Assembly: GCA_033065855.1 (NCBI GenBank)
Contig: JAVXUO010001871.1
Span: forward strand, 211,775 to 275,774
DNA: 64,000 bases
From: Escallonia rubra
Taxonomy: Eukaryota; Streptophyta; Magnoliopsida; Escalloniales; Escalloniaceae
Direction of reading: 5' to 3'
The translations under genes and the position numbers were made by a program. The notes beneath the pieces are model-generated. The model was not told the origin of the DNA and made no database searches. It saw only the letters and a list, made by a program, of their open reading frames with translations. Positions 32,765 through 43,400 of this stretch are shown here, one piece after another. Positions within the stretch are counted from its first letter, which is position 1. Each line of letters starts with the position of its first letter.

Positions 32765-33010
32765 GCCCCGTCCGCTATACAATGTAGCAGACGTCATCGA
32801 CTTTTGGTCTTTTACGTCCGCTATATTGTATAGCGGAGAGGTGGCATCGAAGTAAAACTTTTGGTCTTTTTACGTCCGCTATACAATGTAGCGGACGTCA
32901 CAGCAGGCAAACTTTTGGTCTTCTTTAATGTCCGCTATATAATATAGCGGACGTCATCGCAGTAAAACTTTTGGTCTTCTTTTACGTCCGCTATACAATG
33001 TAGCGGATAA
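32765..33010. repeat. Five tandem palindromes, 5' array of MULE-3
   Basis: GTCCGCTA..TAGCGGAC-type palindromes near 32768, 32815, 32871, 32930 and 32984, separated by CTTTTGGTCTT(C/T)TTT spacers. They lie between the transposase stop and the B3 gene. Confidence 0.9.
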
Positions 33011-33185
33011 GTCTATATGATATATATTAATCATATCGGGCAATCGGCTGTTATCAGTCCTATCTGGAGGGCATTCTCTCTGTCTCGAACATCTAGCCCA
33101 GGCCACTACTCCATCTCCGGCGACCCACATCTCCGGTGACCCACAACTCCGGCGATAAACCGTCCCCCCCTCAACGCCGACCTCG

Positions 33186-33656
33186 ATGGCTTCTGGATCG
33201 GAGACCACCTACGATTTTATTGGCAACTTGCACCTGGCAGGCAAACACTTTTTCAAAGTCATGATGCCGGGGTTTGAGAATGAACTTGTATGCCATCCCT
33301 CTATCTCTGTATTTTCGTGTGTTAAAGGTTTGATCTTTTGGTTAAAAACTAACCTATTTTTTGTGTATTGTGTTTGTTAGGACATACTGGAAGCCTTGAC
33401 CAATCAATTTACAACAATTCATGACAGTGCAAGATTATATAGCCGCAAGGAGGCATGGTAGGTTGAAATCAAGCTGAAGCCCGGCCGACCCCAAAAAAAG
33501 CAATTCGCAGAGGGTTGGAACGTCTTCGTGCGCCAGCATGGCCTCGAACTCGGGGACTTTGTAGTGTTTGAACACCTTGGGTGGTGGGATTTTCAAGTTG
33601 TAATCTTTGATCGGAGCACTTGTGAAAAAATTTCTTTCCCCCAATGTGAACCCTAA
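33186..33656 (+). pseudogene. B3 DNA-binding domain gene (REM-like), one in-frame stop
   Basis: Small two-exon gene. Exon 1 is 33186-33287 from an ATG (GKHFFKVMMPGFENEL), intron GT..AG 33288-33380, exon 2 33381-33656 (ILEALTNQF, GWNVFVRQHGLELGDFVVFE, VVIFDRSTCEK). Splicing keeps frame and yields a nearly complete single B3 domain of plant transcription-factor type (REM subfamily-like). A TAG at 33459-33461 interrupts the domain after KEAW; the frame otherwise stays open to TAA 33654. It is either a captured host gene that has begun to decay or an element gene now defective. Confidence 0.8.
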
Positions 33657-33794
33657 TTTATTATTAATAAAATAATTTGTGTTCTTGTTGATTGTGTTTC
33701 GAAATTTTTCCTCGCTTAATTGTGCTTAATTGTGTCGTTTAAGATTCCCTCGATATATTGAGATCGTTGATTGTGAATCGTACGTTAATTGCAG

Positions 33795-34996
33795 AAACTG
33801 ATTTTACGTCCGCCATACAATGTAGCGGACGGCATAGCAGAAACTCATTTTACGTCCGCTATACAATGTAGAGGACGGCGCAGCAGAAACTCCACCCATC
33901 AACACTTAGAAAAATTTGGTCTTCATTTTACGTCCGCCATACAATGTAGCGGACGGCGCAGCAGAAACTCCACCCATCAACACTTAGAAAATTTTGGTCT
34001 TCATTTTACGTCCGCCATACAATGTAGCGGACGGCGCAGCAGAAACTCCACCCATCAACACTTAGAAAATTTTGGTCTTCATTTTATGTCCGCTATACAA
34101 TGTAGCGGACGGCATAGCAGAAACTCATTTTACGTCCGCTATACAATGTAGCGGACGGCGCAGCAGAAACTCCACCCATCAACACTTAGAAAAATTTGGT
34201 CTTCATTTTACGTCCGCCATACAATGTAGCGGACGGCGCAGCAGAAACTCCACCCATCAACACTTAGAAAAATTTGGTCTTCATTTTACGTCCGCCATAC
34301 AATGTAGCGGACGGCGCAGCAGAAACTCCACCCATCAACACTTAGAAAAATTTGGTCTTCATTTTATGTCCGCTATACAATGTAGCGGACGGCATAGCAG
34401 AAACTCATTTTACGTCCGCTATGCAATGTAGCGGACGGCGCAGCAGAAACTCCACCCATCAACACTTAGAAAAATTTGGTCTTCATTTTACGTCCGCCAT
34501 ACAATGTAGCGGACGGCGCAGCAGAAACTCTACCCATCAACACTTAGAAAAATTTGGTCTTCATTTTATGTCCGCTATACAATGTAGCGGACGGCATAGC
34601 AGAAACTCATTTTACGTCCGCTATACAATGTAGCGGACGGCGCAGCAGAAACTCCACCCATCAACACTTAGAAAAATTTGGTCTTCATTTTACGTCCGCC
34701 ATACAATGTAGCGGACGGCGCAGCAGAAACTCCACCCATCAACACTTAGAAAAATTTGGTCTTCATTTTATGTCCGCTATACAATGTAGCGGACGGCATA
34801 GCAGAAACTCATTTTACGTCCGCTATACAATGTAGCGGACGGCGCAGCAGAAACTCCACCCATCAACACTTAGAAAAATTTGGTCTTCATTTTACGTCCG
34901 CCATACAATGTAGCGGACGGCACAGCAGAAACTCCACCCATCAACACTTAGAAAAATTCTCTACCTACATTTGTCCGCTACATTGTATAGCGGACG
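33795..34996. repeat. Higher-order palindrome array of MULE-3
   Basis: Two unit types, A = 46 bp and B = 78 bp, each opening with a GTCCGC(T/C)A..TAGCGGAC palindrome. B carries an added CTCCACCCATCAACACTTAG spacer block. From 33805 the order is A-B-B-B, A-B-B-B, A-B-B, A-B-B, A-B-B, giving superperiods of 280 and 202 bp. A last palindrome in the opposite orientation is at about 34973-34995. In B units the left arm is GTCCGCCA, so the palindrome has one mismatch. Units are almost identical, indicating recent amplification. The long open frames here are a repeat artefact. Confidence 0.95.
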
Positions 34997-35192
34997 GCAC
35001 AGCAGAAAGACTAAACTTCACTACTTAGAAATTTTTTGCACCATTTCGTTTTCCACATTTCAATCATTCCCAATGAGGCCAAAAAACCAACAACTTTCAT
35101 CAATCAATCAGTAATCGACAACAGAAATCAACACAAATCAAATCACACCAATGGCGTACGGTTTATGTAAAAAATACTGTTATGATACAATT
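34997..35192. other. MULE-3 spacer between array and Ulp1 gene
   Basis: AT-rich non-coding sequence; likely the 3' end region of the minus-strand PMD-Ulp1 gene. No poly(A) signal is certain. Confidence 0.4.
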
Positions 35193-35985
35193 TCAACTGG
35201 GGTCTGCATGTTGGGGCGGATTCTCGTCATTAGCCGGATTTTTTATAAACCTAACCGCTCTAGGCCGGCCTTTCATAATTTGCCAAGCTATTCTATATCT
35301 ATAGGCTTCAACTTCTGCTTGGCTCCAGACGGCCGCCTTGAGGCTCTCAGAGCGACAAATGAAATCCATGTACATGCAAAGGAAGACGCCGCAGTCCGAA
35401 GTGTTACGTTGCTTGGGCCTTCTCTTCTTCAATCGCCTATCGAGATTTGGCCGCGCCGGTACGGGGACATCACGGACACGATTGACCATTGCACAAAAAA
35501 TATTCTGCGAGAAACAGAAAATGGCGTAAGACACGAGTTAAAATTTATGGCAAGATAGAATCAGAGCATTATACAGCGATCGTAATATTACCAATGAGTC
35601 CAACTGGGCTCTGTACATCTGCAGCACAGGCATCTGATGAGTATCGTCGTGGAGACTGTCGATCACCGATACGACTTTACTTGTTGGGGAGTAGCAAACC
35701 AAGTACCAGTGGCTTTGCCCTAGAAATGGGATTAGAAACACATTGGCAACACTTGCGCTCACCGGACTATCCCTATTAAGATACGCTCGTAGGTTAACGG
35801 ACGGTCTCCACTGGGCCAACTTTTTCTTCCCCCTATTTTCGACCCACTCCTGCCATTCAGACACTAGGATGCCATGAAAAAAGGCATCGAACAAAAAAAC
35901 GGCCGGATAGGTCGGCTGCTGCCGACACCTTTCCTTCAGAATCTCCACGTAGGTGGAGACGACACCGTTGTCTAACCAACTCCCC
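35193..35985 (-). pseudogene. Ulp1-like cysteine protease (C48) part of MULE-3 gene
   Basis: SUMO-protease-like domain on the minus strand. It begins with a typical entry (GSWLDNGVVSTYVEILKER, about 35985-35930). The catalytic His lies in QSHWYLV (near 35710), the Asp in VIDSL (near 35660), and the oxyanion Gln and catalytic Cys in PKQRNTSDCGVFLC (near 35395). An intron 35591-35505 (GTAATA..CGCAG) joins the two halves in frame. The triad is complete. There is no own ATG before the domain; it directly follows a TGA (36011-36009) at the end of the PMD part, which suggests one fused gene interrupted by a stop. Ulp1-like genes are known passengers of plant MULEs. Confidence 0.82.
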
Positions 35986-36008
35986 GGAGCCAGGGAGGCC
36001 AGTTCTCC

Positions 36009-38150
36009 TCACGAGCAACTGTAATCCATGCCCTCCGGATGATCCACACTATACAACGCTTGGTCATGCGGGTAGCCGCTAAAATGACGCTCTCTGATTA
36101 TCTGGCATTTCTGCGGCTTTAGGGGCTTCAACGGATGCCCTTTGCGATATTGCCCTCGGGGGTCGACCGGGGGGTATTGCACTCCTTCGGGGGGGTCGAC
36201 GGGGGGATATTGCACTCCTTCGGGGGGGTCGACGGGGGGATATTGCACTCCTTCAGGGGGGTCAACGGGGGGGTATTGCCTGCCTTCGGCAATAGATGGT
36301 CCTGCCCACGGGACAATGGGCAGACTGATGTTTCCGAAACCCCAGTCTTGCGTGACTTGACTCTGAGATAGGGGTTGGGGTTCCGAATCCAATAGTAAAG
36401 AGAAGGAGGGCGCACTGTAATCTTCCCACGGCGCTTGAGCCTGGCCCATGGTGCTTGGCGGTCCCCAATCACCACCCATCTCCGGTACATAGGGAAAACC
36501 ATATCCCTGGCTCACTCCCGAAGTCTGTCCCGAGGGATCGGTGCATCCCTCGGGAACAAACGGCCGCTGCCACCCCGGATAACCCATTCCCGGGTTTGGC
36601 TGTCCCGATGCTTGCCGTAAAAAATTCCCACAGCCATTAGCCAAAGCTTCAGCCTGTTGGCAAAGCTCCTCGCCCATGGCATCCACCAAATCCTTCCGCT
36701 CGCTCAACTTCTGGAAGAAGGCGAACGAGGCATTAACCTACATCCAGAAAGATAATAAATAAGTAACTTCGTACACACTTAGAATGATCAAGTTCAATTA
36801 GAAGCACTGGTTGGGCAACTTACCAGATTGTATGCCATGTGCTCATCGATCTGACCCCTAGGGTGGTACTTCTCCCCGCGTTCAAACCTTACTGGAGCTA
36901 CTCTCCTCCGGGTGATGCGGTAGTACCACTCATTGTACTGTTCGATGCTGATGACGGGGTCAGGCTCCGACACAATGGCCGCCAGCGTGTCCTGCCAGGA
37001 ATTCCAGACCTCAATTTCACGCGCGCACAACTCGTGCGCATTCGCCCTGCCAAACAGTCCGACACCCGGTGGGTTCCTGTTAAGCCTCATATCTGGCGCG
37101 CCGACTGGCAACCCCTGCAGGCAGTCAAAATGGCGCATAGCGCGATCTGGCAGCTGCCACTCTGCGACCTCGAAGTGGATCAGGGGTGTGCGTTGCAACC
37201 CGGAGAGCGTGAAGACGAACGACTCTCCCACCCGTCGTGCCAAATGTTTGTACGGTGCCCATCGCATCTGGCCAGGAGATAACGAGTCGAGCTCCCCCCG
37301 ATAGTATGAAATGTTGTGATGGGGATCGTCTCTCCTCTCGTAGTGGGTTTCCTTCCGGCTGTACTCCCAGGCGCACAACCGAGGCCACACATTATCTGTT
37401 CCGTCCCTACGCCTGGGTGCGCCGGTAGCAAGGTGTTCATAAGACCACACCTGAGAGCAAAGACATTAAAAAAAGTATCGTCAACATTTATTGTCCATTC
37501 AACAAAAAAAAAACAACAAAGAGCACGTAATGAAGAATTGTATGATATACCTGCAATAGCGAGAGACATGCACATATCGCTTTGGAGTCTGGCCTCGTTG
37601 CCTTGTGCAATGCTCGGTACAGGTATGCAAGAGTTGCTGCACCCCAGGCATAATCCCCAACCTCAGCCAGGTTACGCAAAAACGGTAAATATTTGACGCT
37701 GACCGTGTTCTTCGACGTCGTTGGGAATAATATTGCCCCCATCACCCACCAGAGGAAGGCTTGTGTGTACAGCACAAGGTCATGGCCCGAATAGTTTTCT
37801 GGCAAAACCCCTTAGGTATCTACCAACCACTTCAACTTGATACCACTACTGCTAAATCCATCCTGGGGTATCGAAGTAAAGAAGTTCCTAGCGGTCCTCT
37901 TATTCGTTGCTTCGGACGGATGAGCTATTACCGGCCGCCCCGTCACCGGTAACCCTAAGATGAACCCTACATCTTCTAGGGTAATTGTCATCTCTCCGAG
38001 AGGGAAGTGAAACGTATTCATTTCACTTCTCCACCTTTCAACAAGGGCACCTATTAAGTGCCGGTCAAGTTGTTGAAAGATCTGCCCATGCGTGAAAATC
38101 CCAAACCCAATCCCACGCAGTAATCTTTTCTGGGTTCTGTTCAATTTCTA
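36009..38150 (-). pseudogene. Plant mobile domain (PMD) part of MULE-3 gene
   Basis: Minus strand, PMD of the type found in MAIN proteins and transposons. Exon 38144-37551 has RHLIGALVERW, MTITLEDVGFILGLPVTGRP, YAWGAATLAYLYRAL; exon 37450-about 36824 has VWSYEHLATGAP, DPVISIEQYNEWYYRIT; exon about 36737-36009. Introns at 37550-37451 and 36823-36738 have GT/AG ends and keep phase. The last exon is Pro/Gly-rich and holds four copies of an 11-residue repeat (QYPPVDPPEGV). In-frame TAA at 37814-37812 and TGA at 36011-36009, plus a TAG just upstream of the first exon, show decay while the domain itself is well kept. Confidence 0.82.
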
Positions 38151-38860
38151 GGCGTTGAAATTATCGCTTACTTCTACCGTGTTGACAAGTGCTCTTTCCT
38201 ACGAATTAATAAATATTATTTAAGCAAAATAAACGATATACAACGTTCGCAACTGAAATACGTAAGCAAAATAAACGATATAAACGATAAAATAAGTATC
38301 TTACTCCACCATCCCATATGAGCGTACTGATATGGTTTGCTTGGTCGTATAATACGGACGAATCTTCTGGTCCAGGGTTGAAATCCATTTTTTGCAACTG
38401 AAATAATGGAAAGAGGGCAAGGTTGGAAGCGTAAACATTCTCAAACATACAACGCTAGCATGTGATCAGATAATACGCAATACACATATATAATATATAT
38501 GTATATACATTGACAAACGCTAGCATAGTGCCGATCTACTTGCTAACGCCGCAAGATGAACTCTAGATTATGAACAAAGAAAGGATTAGTTTGTGAACTT
38601 ACGTGATTGATGAGACGATTAAAAGATTTCTTGCAAAGAAATTGCGCCGATCTACTTGCCAACGCCGCTGGTTTGATCGTGAGAAGAAGGAATAGTTTGA
38701 TTGTGAGAAGAAGGAATGAATAGAAGTTTAGAAGGTTTCGAATACTTGCCAACGTCCGCAACACTGTATTGCGGACGCTGGGATAACGACAAAGTAACAG
38801 TCGTGCATCGACTGATGTGACAACTGTCAGGGGGAAGTGGGTGGTTTGACGGAAACAGTC
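38151..38860. other. MULE-3 region upstream of the PMD gene
   Basis: AT-rich; probably holds the 5' part of the minus-strand gene. Weak GT/AG candidates near 38205 and 38305 are compatible with small 5' exons (a frame reading FNPGPEDSSVLYDQANHIS.. at about 38385-38320). One palindrome-like GTCCGCAACACTGTATTGCGGAC variant lies near 38753. No product can be assigned. Confidence 0.35.
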
Positions 38861-39098
38861 GTCCGCTAGACAGTGTAGCGGACTACTTTTTGTTGGCCCA
38901 AGAATGTCGTCCGCTACACAGTCTAGCGGACAGGTGAGCGAGGGCAAGATGGTAAAAAGGTCCGTCCGCTACACTATGTAGCGGACGACTGACAGCGTCG
39001 CAAAAAAAAGTGATCTGGGCCGTCCATCCCGAAGGGATGGACGGCCAGATCGCGCTGGCAAGATCTCCTATTTTGCCAGCGCTGTCAAGGGATCAGCT

Positions 39099-39101
<3 letters not shown>
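38860..39101. repeat. MULE-3 right TIR with palindromes
   Basis: Inverse of the left terminus, with three GTCCGCTA..TAGCGGAC-type palindromes (near 38861, 38910 and 38964) and the same terminal hairpin. It ends ..GATCAGCTCCC at 39101. Confidence 0.9.

Positions 39102-39141
<40 letters not shown>
39102..39141. repeat. (TA)n microsatellite, right of MULE-3
   Basis: About 20 TA units directly after the element end. The copia RT resumes immediately after (MTDLDHLRYFLGMQV). Confidence 0.95.
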
Positions 39142-39143
<2 letters not shown>

Positions 39144-40053
39144 GACTGATCTCGACCATCTGCGGTACTTTCTCGGCATGCAAGTAAAGCAAAAACCTGG
39201 CCAAATTTGCTTTCTCAAGGAAAAAGTGTGGATAAATTGTTAAAGAAATTTAATATGTCTAATTGCAAGCCTTTAGTTACTCCAATTGCACCAAGTGATC
39301 GGCTTTCAAAGAATGATGGAGAAAGAAAAATGAAGATGAGTCTATCTATCCAAAACTTATTAGATCATTGATTTGTCTTGCAAACACAAGGCTGAATATT
39401 GCCCTTTCAGTCGGTGTTGTTTTCAGATTCATGAACGAGCCAAGTATTGTACATTTTGCTGCAGCTAAAAAGATACTAGGGAATGTCAAAAGTACTCATA
39501 ACTTTGGCATCACACACATCTTGTGTGAGACGGAGAAGGACAACGGCATGATTGGATAAGTACAAGTGGGTATGTTTTTTGCATTGGACCCAACGTTATT
39601 TCATTGTCCTTGAAGAACCAGAAAAAGTCACATTATCATGTGCCAAAGCTAAATACATCTCAGCCACCAATGTAGCTGGTGAAGCAGATGGCTTAGGAGA
39701 ATACCGGAGGACATCAAACACGGTCGAGAATTTTCCACAACCATTTATTTTAACAAAATGTTAGCTATATCCTTGGCTAGGTATCCAATATTTTGTAGCC
39801 AGACAAAGCACATTGAATTAGGCCATCATTTCATCCGGGAGCTTGTGGAGAAAGGAAAAATTAAGCTACATTCTTGCAAGACCCTAGATAACCTCGCTGA
39901 CATTTTGATGAAGCCGATTCCGACATAGAAGTTCATGCAGTTTAGAGGCCAGCTTGGAGGTTATGATTTTTCAAGATTAAGTGGGAGTGTTAGAAAATTA
40001 ATCTAGAAAAAATTCAAGATAAAATCTCTCTCAAATATTTATCTCTAGAATTA
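39142..40053 (+). pseudogene. Copia RT C-terminus, RNase H and start of 3' LTR
   Basis: It starts with the copia RT block DLDHLRYFLGMQVKQKPGQ. Then come decayed RNase H pieces (LICLANTRLNIA-type, a TSGYVFxL-like region near 39560, KAKYIS near 39640, and a ..QTKHIEL..HHFIRELV block near 39800). The polypurine-like AAGTGGGAGTG and the LTR start TGTTAGAAAATTAATC are near 39987. Many stops and frameshifts. A Helitron interrupts the LTR at 40053. Confidence 0.82.
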
Positions 40054-40099
40054 TCTCTCTACCTTAAAAGTGTCATGTGTTTAACAATGTTTCTACACA

Positions 40100-41235
40100 T
40101 TTACATGACCAAAATACCCTCAAAGATATTCCATATTACTAATTTTCTGGGCCTTTTTTCAGAACCGATGCAAATACACGTTTGCTCATCACAACTCCTC
40201 GAATCGTCACAATAGTAGGAAAACAGAGATAATTGCACCTTCCCTGCCACAACCGTACCCAATCCCTACAGATTTTTTTTTGGCAGCGCAAGAACTTGAC
40301 GAAGTTTACTCTCCTCACAACAACTTGCAGATGAACTTCAGCCGAATAACAACGCGTCAAGAACCTGGCTCATATGCTACCAAGAACACGCCTCCAATGA
40401 TGAATTCACGATCAACCTTCCGCCGGCCACCAAAACTGCATCTGAAATCTTGTACACACCAAAACCGCATCTGAAATCTTGTACAAAACTAACTTTGGCT
40501 TTCTGGAGAAGCGGAACTTCCTCTCCCATAATACTACCGGTATGCCGACTTTTGATTGAATTAGACCAACTACACCTGCTCTCTTTTCATCTGTTTTCCA
40601 CGATTTTGCTCATCTTACTCATGGGTTCACTGCTTTCATGCTTCCTTTGGCTTTAACATTTCATGCGAGATGTTTAAACGTATGCACGAATGCACACCGT
40701 TACTTTACACTCTTTGCTCACCACATGTTTGATGAATTGTTTCCGTTTTCCGCTTTTGCTTGTTGCTTTTCAAACCAAATAATCAACTGATACTCGAACA
40801 ACTTTGTTTTTGAGCCAACACAACAATACATCAGTTTTACTCCTGAGGATAATGTCTATAATTGGGGTTCATGCATCAAAATCAATAACACAATACGCTA
40901 TTAACAGCCATCTTAGATATGTCAATGCAGGACCTTGTTCCTTGGGGGATTCCCCCAATTACTGCCTTTTTATCCTCAGCCCGTCAGCTAATCAATTTAG
41001 ATACAACCAACCCTTTCTAATCTATAAATAAACTATTGAAGGCGATGGATTTGAACCTGTGTAATGTAGTTCCCCGTCAGATGAATCTTTTTAAATTCTA
41101 GGAAGGTGCTTTCTTGTTCATTCGCATTACCTTGAGTCAGACAACTTATGCACGGATTGATGGCAATCTGAAGAACTCCACATGACTGGAGAAATTGTAC
41201 CTGAATTTGTGTGTAGCACTATTGCTTTCCAATGC
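40100..41235. other. Helitron-2 interior, no supported gene
   Basis: Moderately AT-rich. Short open frames (for example from 40280) lack an ATG or a recognisable domain. It may include a captured gene leader, but nothing can be named. Confidence 0.35.
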
Positions 41236-41576
41236 TTGACCAACCTTAACTTTAATCGTCCATGGCCATTGTAGGCCTGTGCGTACATCTCTATCTCTCT
41301 CTCTCTCACACACACACATATTGATGTTCCGTCACAGTAAACTTCTCTTCTCCTCTTTCACGTCTTTTGCCTCAAAACCGAATTCATATGCACACCCACA
41401 CAAACACACAACGCTGCCCCTAGACAGTTATGATCACTCACACACCCTGGCTGTTCTTATTGATTTGATTTTTGTGGTTTGGTCTACTATTTCTGTACTA
41501 TTTTTTGGGTTAGGATTGATGGCAAATTGAACCATAATCATCCATGGCCATTGTAGGCCTGCGGGTACATAACTAT

Positions 41577-41620
<44 letters not shown>

Positions 41621-41830
41621 CACTGATATTCCTTTACTGTAAACTTCTCTTCTCCTCTTTTACATCTTTCTCCTCAAAACCGAATTTATATGCACCCCCA
41701 CAAGAAAACACAACACTGCCCCTACACATGCATGCTCACTCACAAACTATGGGGGGTTGTTCTTATGGATTTGATTTTGTGGTTTCGGTTACAATTTCCT
41801 TATTATTTTGCGTCTTGGGATTGGGGTCTC
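41236..41830. repeat. ~295-bp tandem duplication with (CT)n tract
   Basis: Copy 1 is about 41236-41525 and copy 2 about 41528-41830. Both run from ATC(G/A)TCCATGGCCATTGTAG through a (CT)n tract (41580-41615 in copy 2), GTAAACTTCTCTTCTCCTCT, AACACTGCCCCTA to GATTTGATTTT.TGTGGTTT. The copies are about 80% similar by eye. Confidence 0.8.
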
Positions 41831-43045
41831 TTTAGTGATTTCTTATACGTTCTTTCTAGCCTCTCAAACAAGCATTTGATAAAAATAGTCAATTACCAGA
41901 TTTATTTATATTTGCTCTCTTTGGTTTGTTTATTGTATATATATGGTTGGGTTGAAGAGAAAGATGGAATAGCAAAAAGATTTGGCACCCTTTTCATGGT
42001 TTTGGCAAGTTAATGCATGGCATCACCAAGAAATCGAGTTGAGCTTTTATCTTGGGCTCGAAAGAAAACCGAGAATAACTGACTTATCCAATAATTTGGT
42101 CCACTACTGTTTGTAAATTTGAAAACGTCAGCTTCGGTTCATAATTTTCAAGAATTTGAGGCCAACTATCTTCAAGGCACTAAATTACTTCTTAAAGCCT
42201 AGATGTTAGATTTTTGTATTTCTTTGGCAACAAAATTCGTGAACATATAATGTTCTCCCTTTTCTTTCCCATCATATGTAGTGTATCTCGAATCTAGAAA
42301 CAATTATGTAATTTTGGAGTCAAGTTATATCTTATAGAGATGGAAATCCATCATGTAGTGGTATGAAAATTTGACGTTAGTTAAGTATTTTCGTATATTT
42401 TGTGACTATATACAAAAACTTTTGTCAACATATATGGATTATAGTAGTTCGTTAGGGATCAATTACTGCCACGGTTGTTTTTCAAGGCTTTTGGGTATTA
42501 GCTCTGTCATGCATTTGATTAAAATCTCATTTTACTGCAGTTTATTCTTGAAGTTAAAGCTTGACATAGTTCTATTTTACAATTGTATTTATGTTTTTAT
42601 ATGTTTTCTCCAAATCTTGATTGTTGGTTTTTGAAGAGCTGCTTAAGTTAATCCCGAGGATTGGACCAAGGTGGACGACAAAGCCCTCTTTCCTTCACTC
42701 ATTGCTAGAGTTGTGAACTTTTGATGAAATTAATTTAAGATGTCTATGAAAAGGTGATGCTATGCATGGCCCTTATTATCTTCTCCTTCTTTTATTTTAT
42801 AGATAATTTACATACACGACACGCCTATGAATGGGTTGGGTTGGTGGCCTAAAAGAAGATAGCTCTATTGTCTTTATTTCCCTTTGCCTTTTGAAATTGG
42901 CCTACAAGAAGACAGCTCTACATGACTGTTCATGGGAAAATATTAATGTATATATTGTTTGACTTTTATGAAATTGCTCTTGCTACAAGTTGGAGGATGC
43001 CTATAACTTCATTGTAGTCCATATAAAGGGTCCTTTGGCATGAAA
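41831..43045. other. Helitron-2 interior, no supported gene
   Basis: AT-rich sequence with only short chance frames. No splice-supported coding exon is recognised. Confidence 0.4.
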
Positions 43046-43400
43046 CAAGTGACTTCTATGTGAGAATAAGGAAGTGTGTTCCGCATGTCATGCTATCTTG
43101 ACAAACTTCAGTTTTCTTGAAGTGTTAAAGTGGAAATCTAATGCATGAATCCTTTTTGTTTTTTTTACAGGTTTTTGTATAGATAATAGGTTCCCACCTT
43201 GCCAAACAAGTAGCAAATTATCAAGTGACTTCTATGTGAGAATAAGGAAGTGTGTTCCGCATGTCATGCTATCTTGACAAACTTCAGTTCTCTTGAAGTG
43301 TTAAAGTGGAAATCTAATGCATGAATCCTTTTTTTTTTTTACAAGTTTTTGTATAGATAATAGGTTCGCACCTTGCCAAACGAGTAGCAGATTATCATAT
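43046..43400. repeat. 176-bp tandem duplication
   Basis: 43046-43221 and 43222-43397 are almost identical (CAAGTGACTTCTATGTGAGA to GTAGCA(A/G)ATTATC). They differ by a handful of substitutions and a T-run length, so the duplication is recent. Confidence 0.9.

Larger units (their letters stand above)
29438..39101. mobile_element. Large Mutator-like element (MULE-3) with transposase, B3, PMD and Ulp1 genes
   Basis: Terminal inverted repeats of about 250 bp, roughly 95% similar by eye, start GGGAGCTGATCCCTTGACAG and include a long hairpin (GGCCGTCCATCCC..GGGATGGACGGCC). The flanks are TATATATAT on both sides, compatible with a 9-bp TSD. Plus-strand genes: FAR1/MULE transposase (30331-32628) and B3 protein (33186-33656). 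Minus-strand gene: PMD plus Ulp1 (about 38150-35193). A 23-bp palindrome is repeated in both termini and in internal arrays. The gene set resembles plant MULEs that carry Ulp1-like genes. Confidence 0.92.

Noticed and set aside
33795-34996. CRISPR-like regular array
   Set aside because: Plant nuclear DNA; units of 46 and 78 bp are repeated in full with no unique spacers.
33789-35028. Overlapping open frames of 90-120 codons repeating HFTSAIQCSGRRSRNS
   Set aside because: They are translations of the 46/78-bp palindrome array; open frame results from repeat length, not coding.
36128-37696. Plus-strand frames opposite the PMD gene
   Set aside because: Mirror frames of the minus-strand exons; no recognisable domain or start context.
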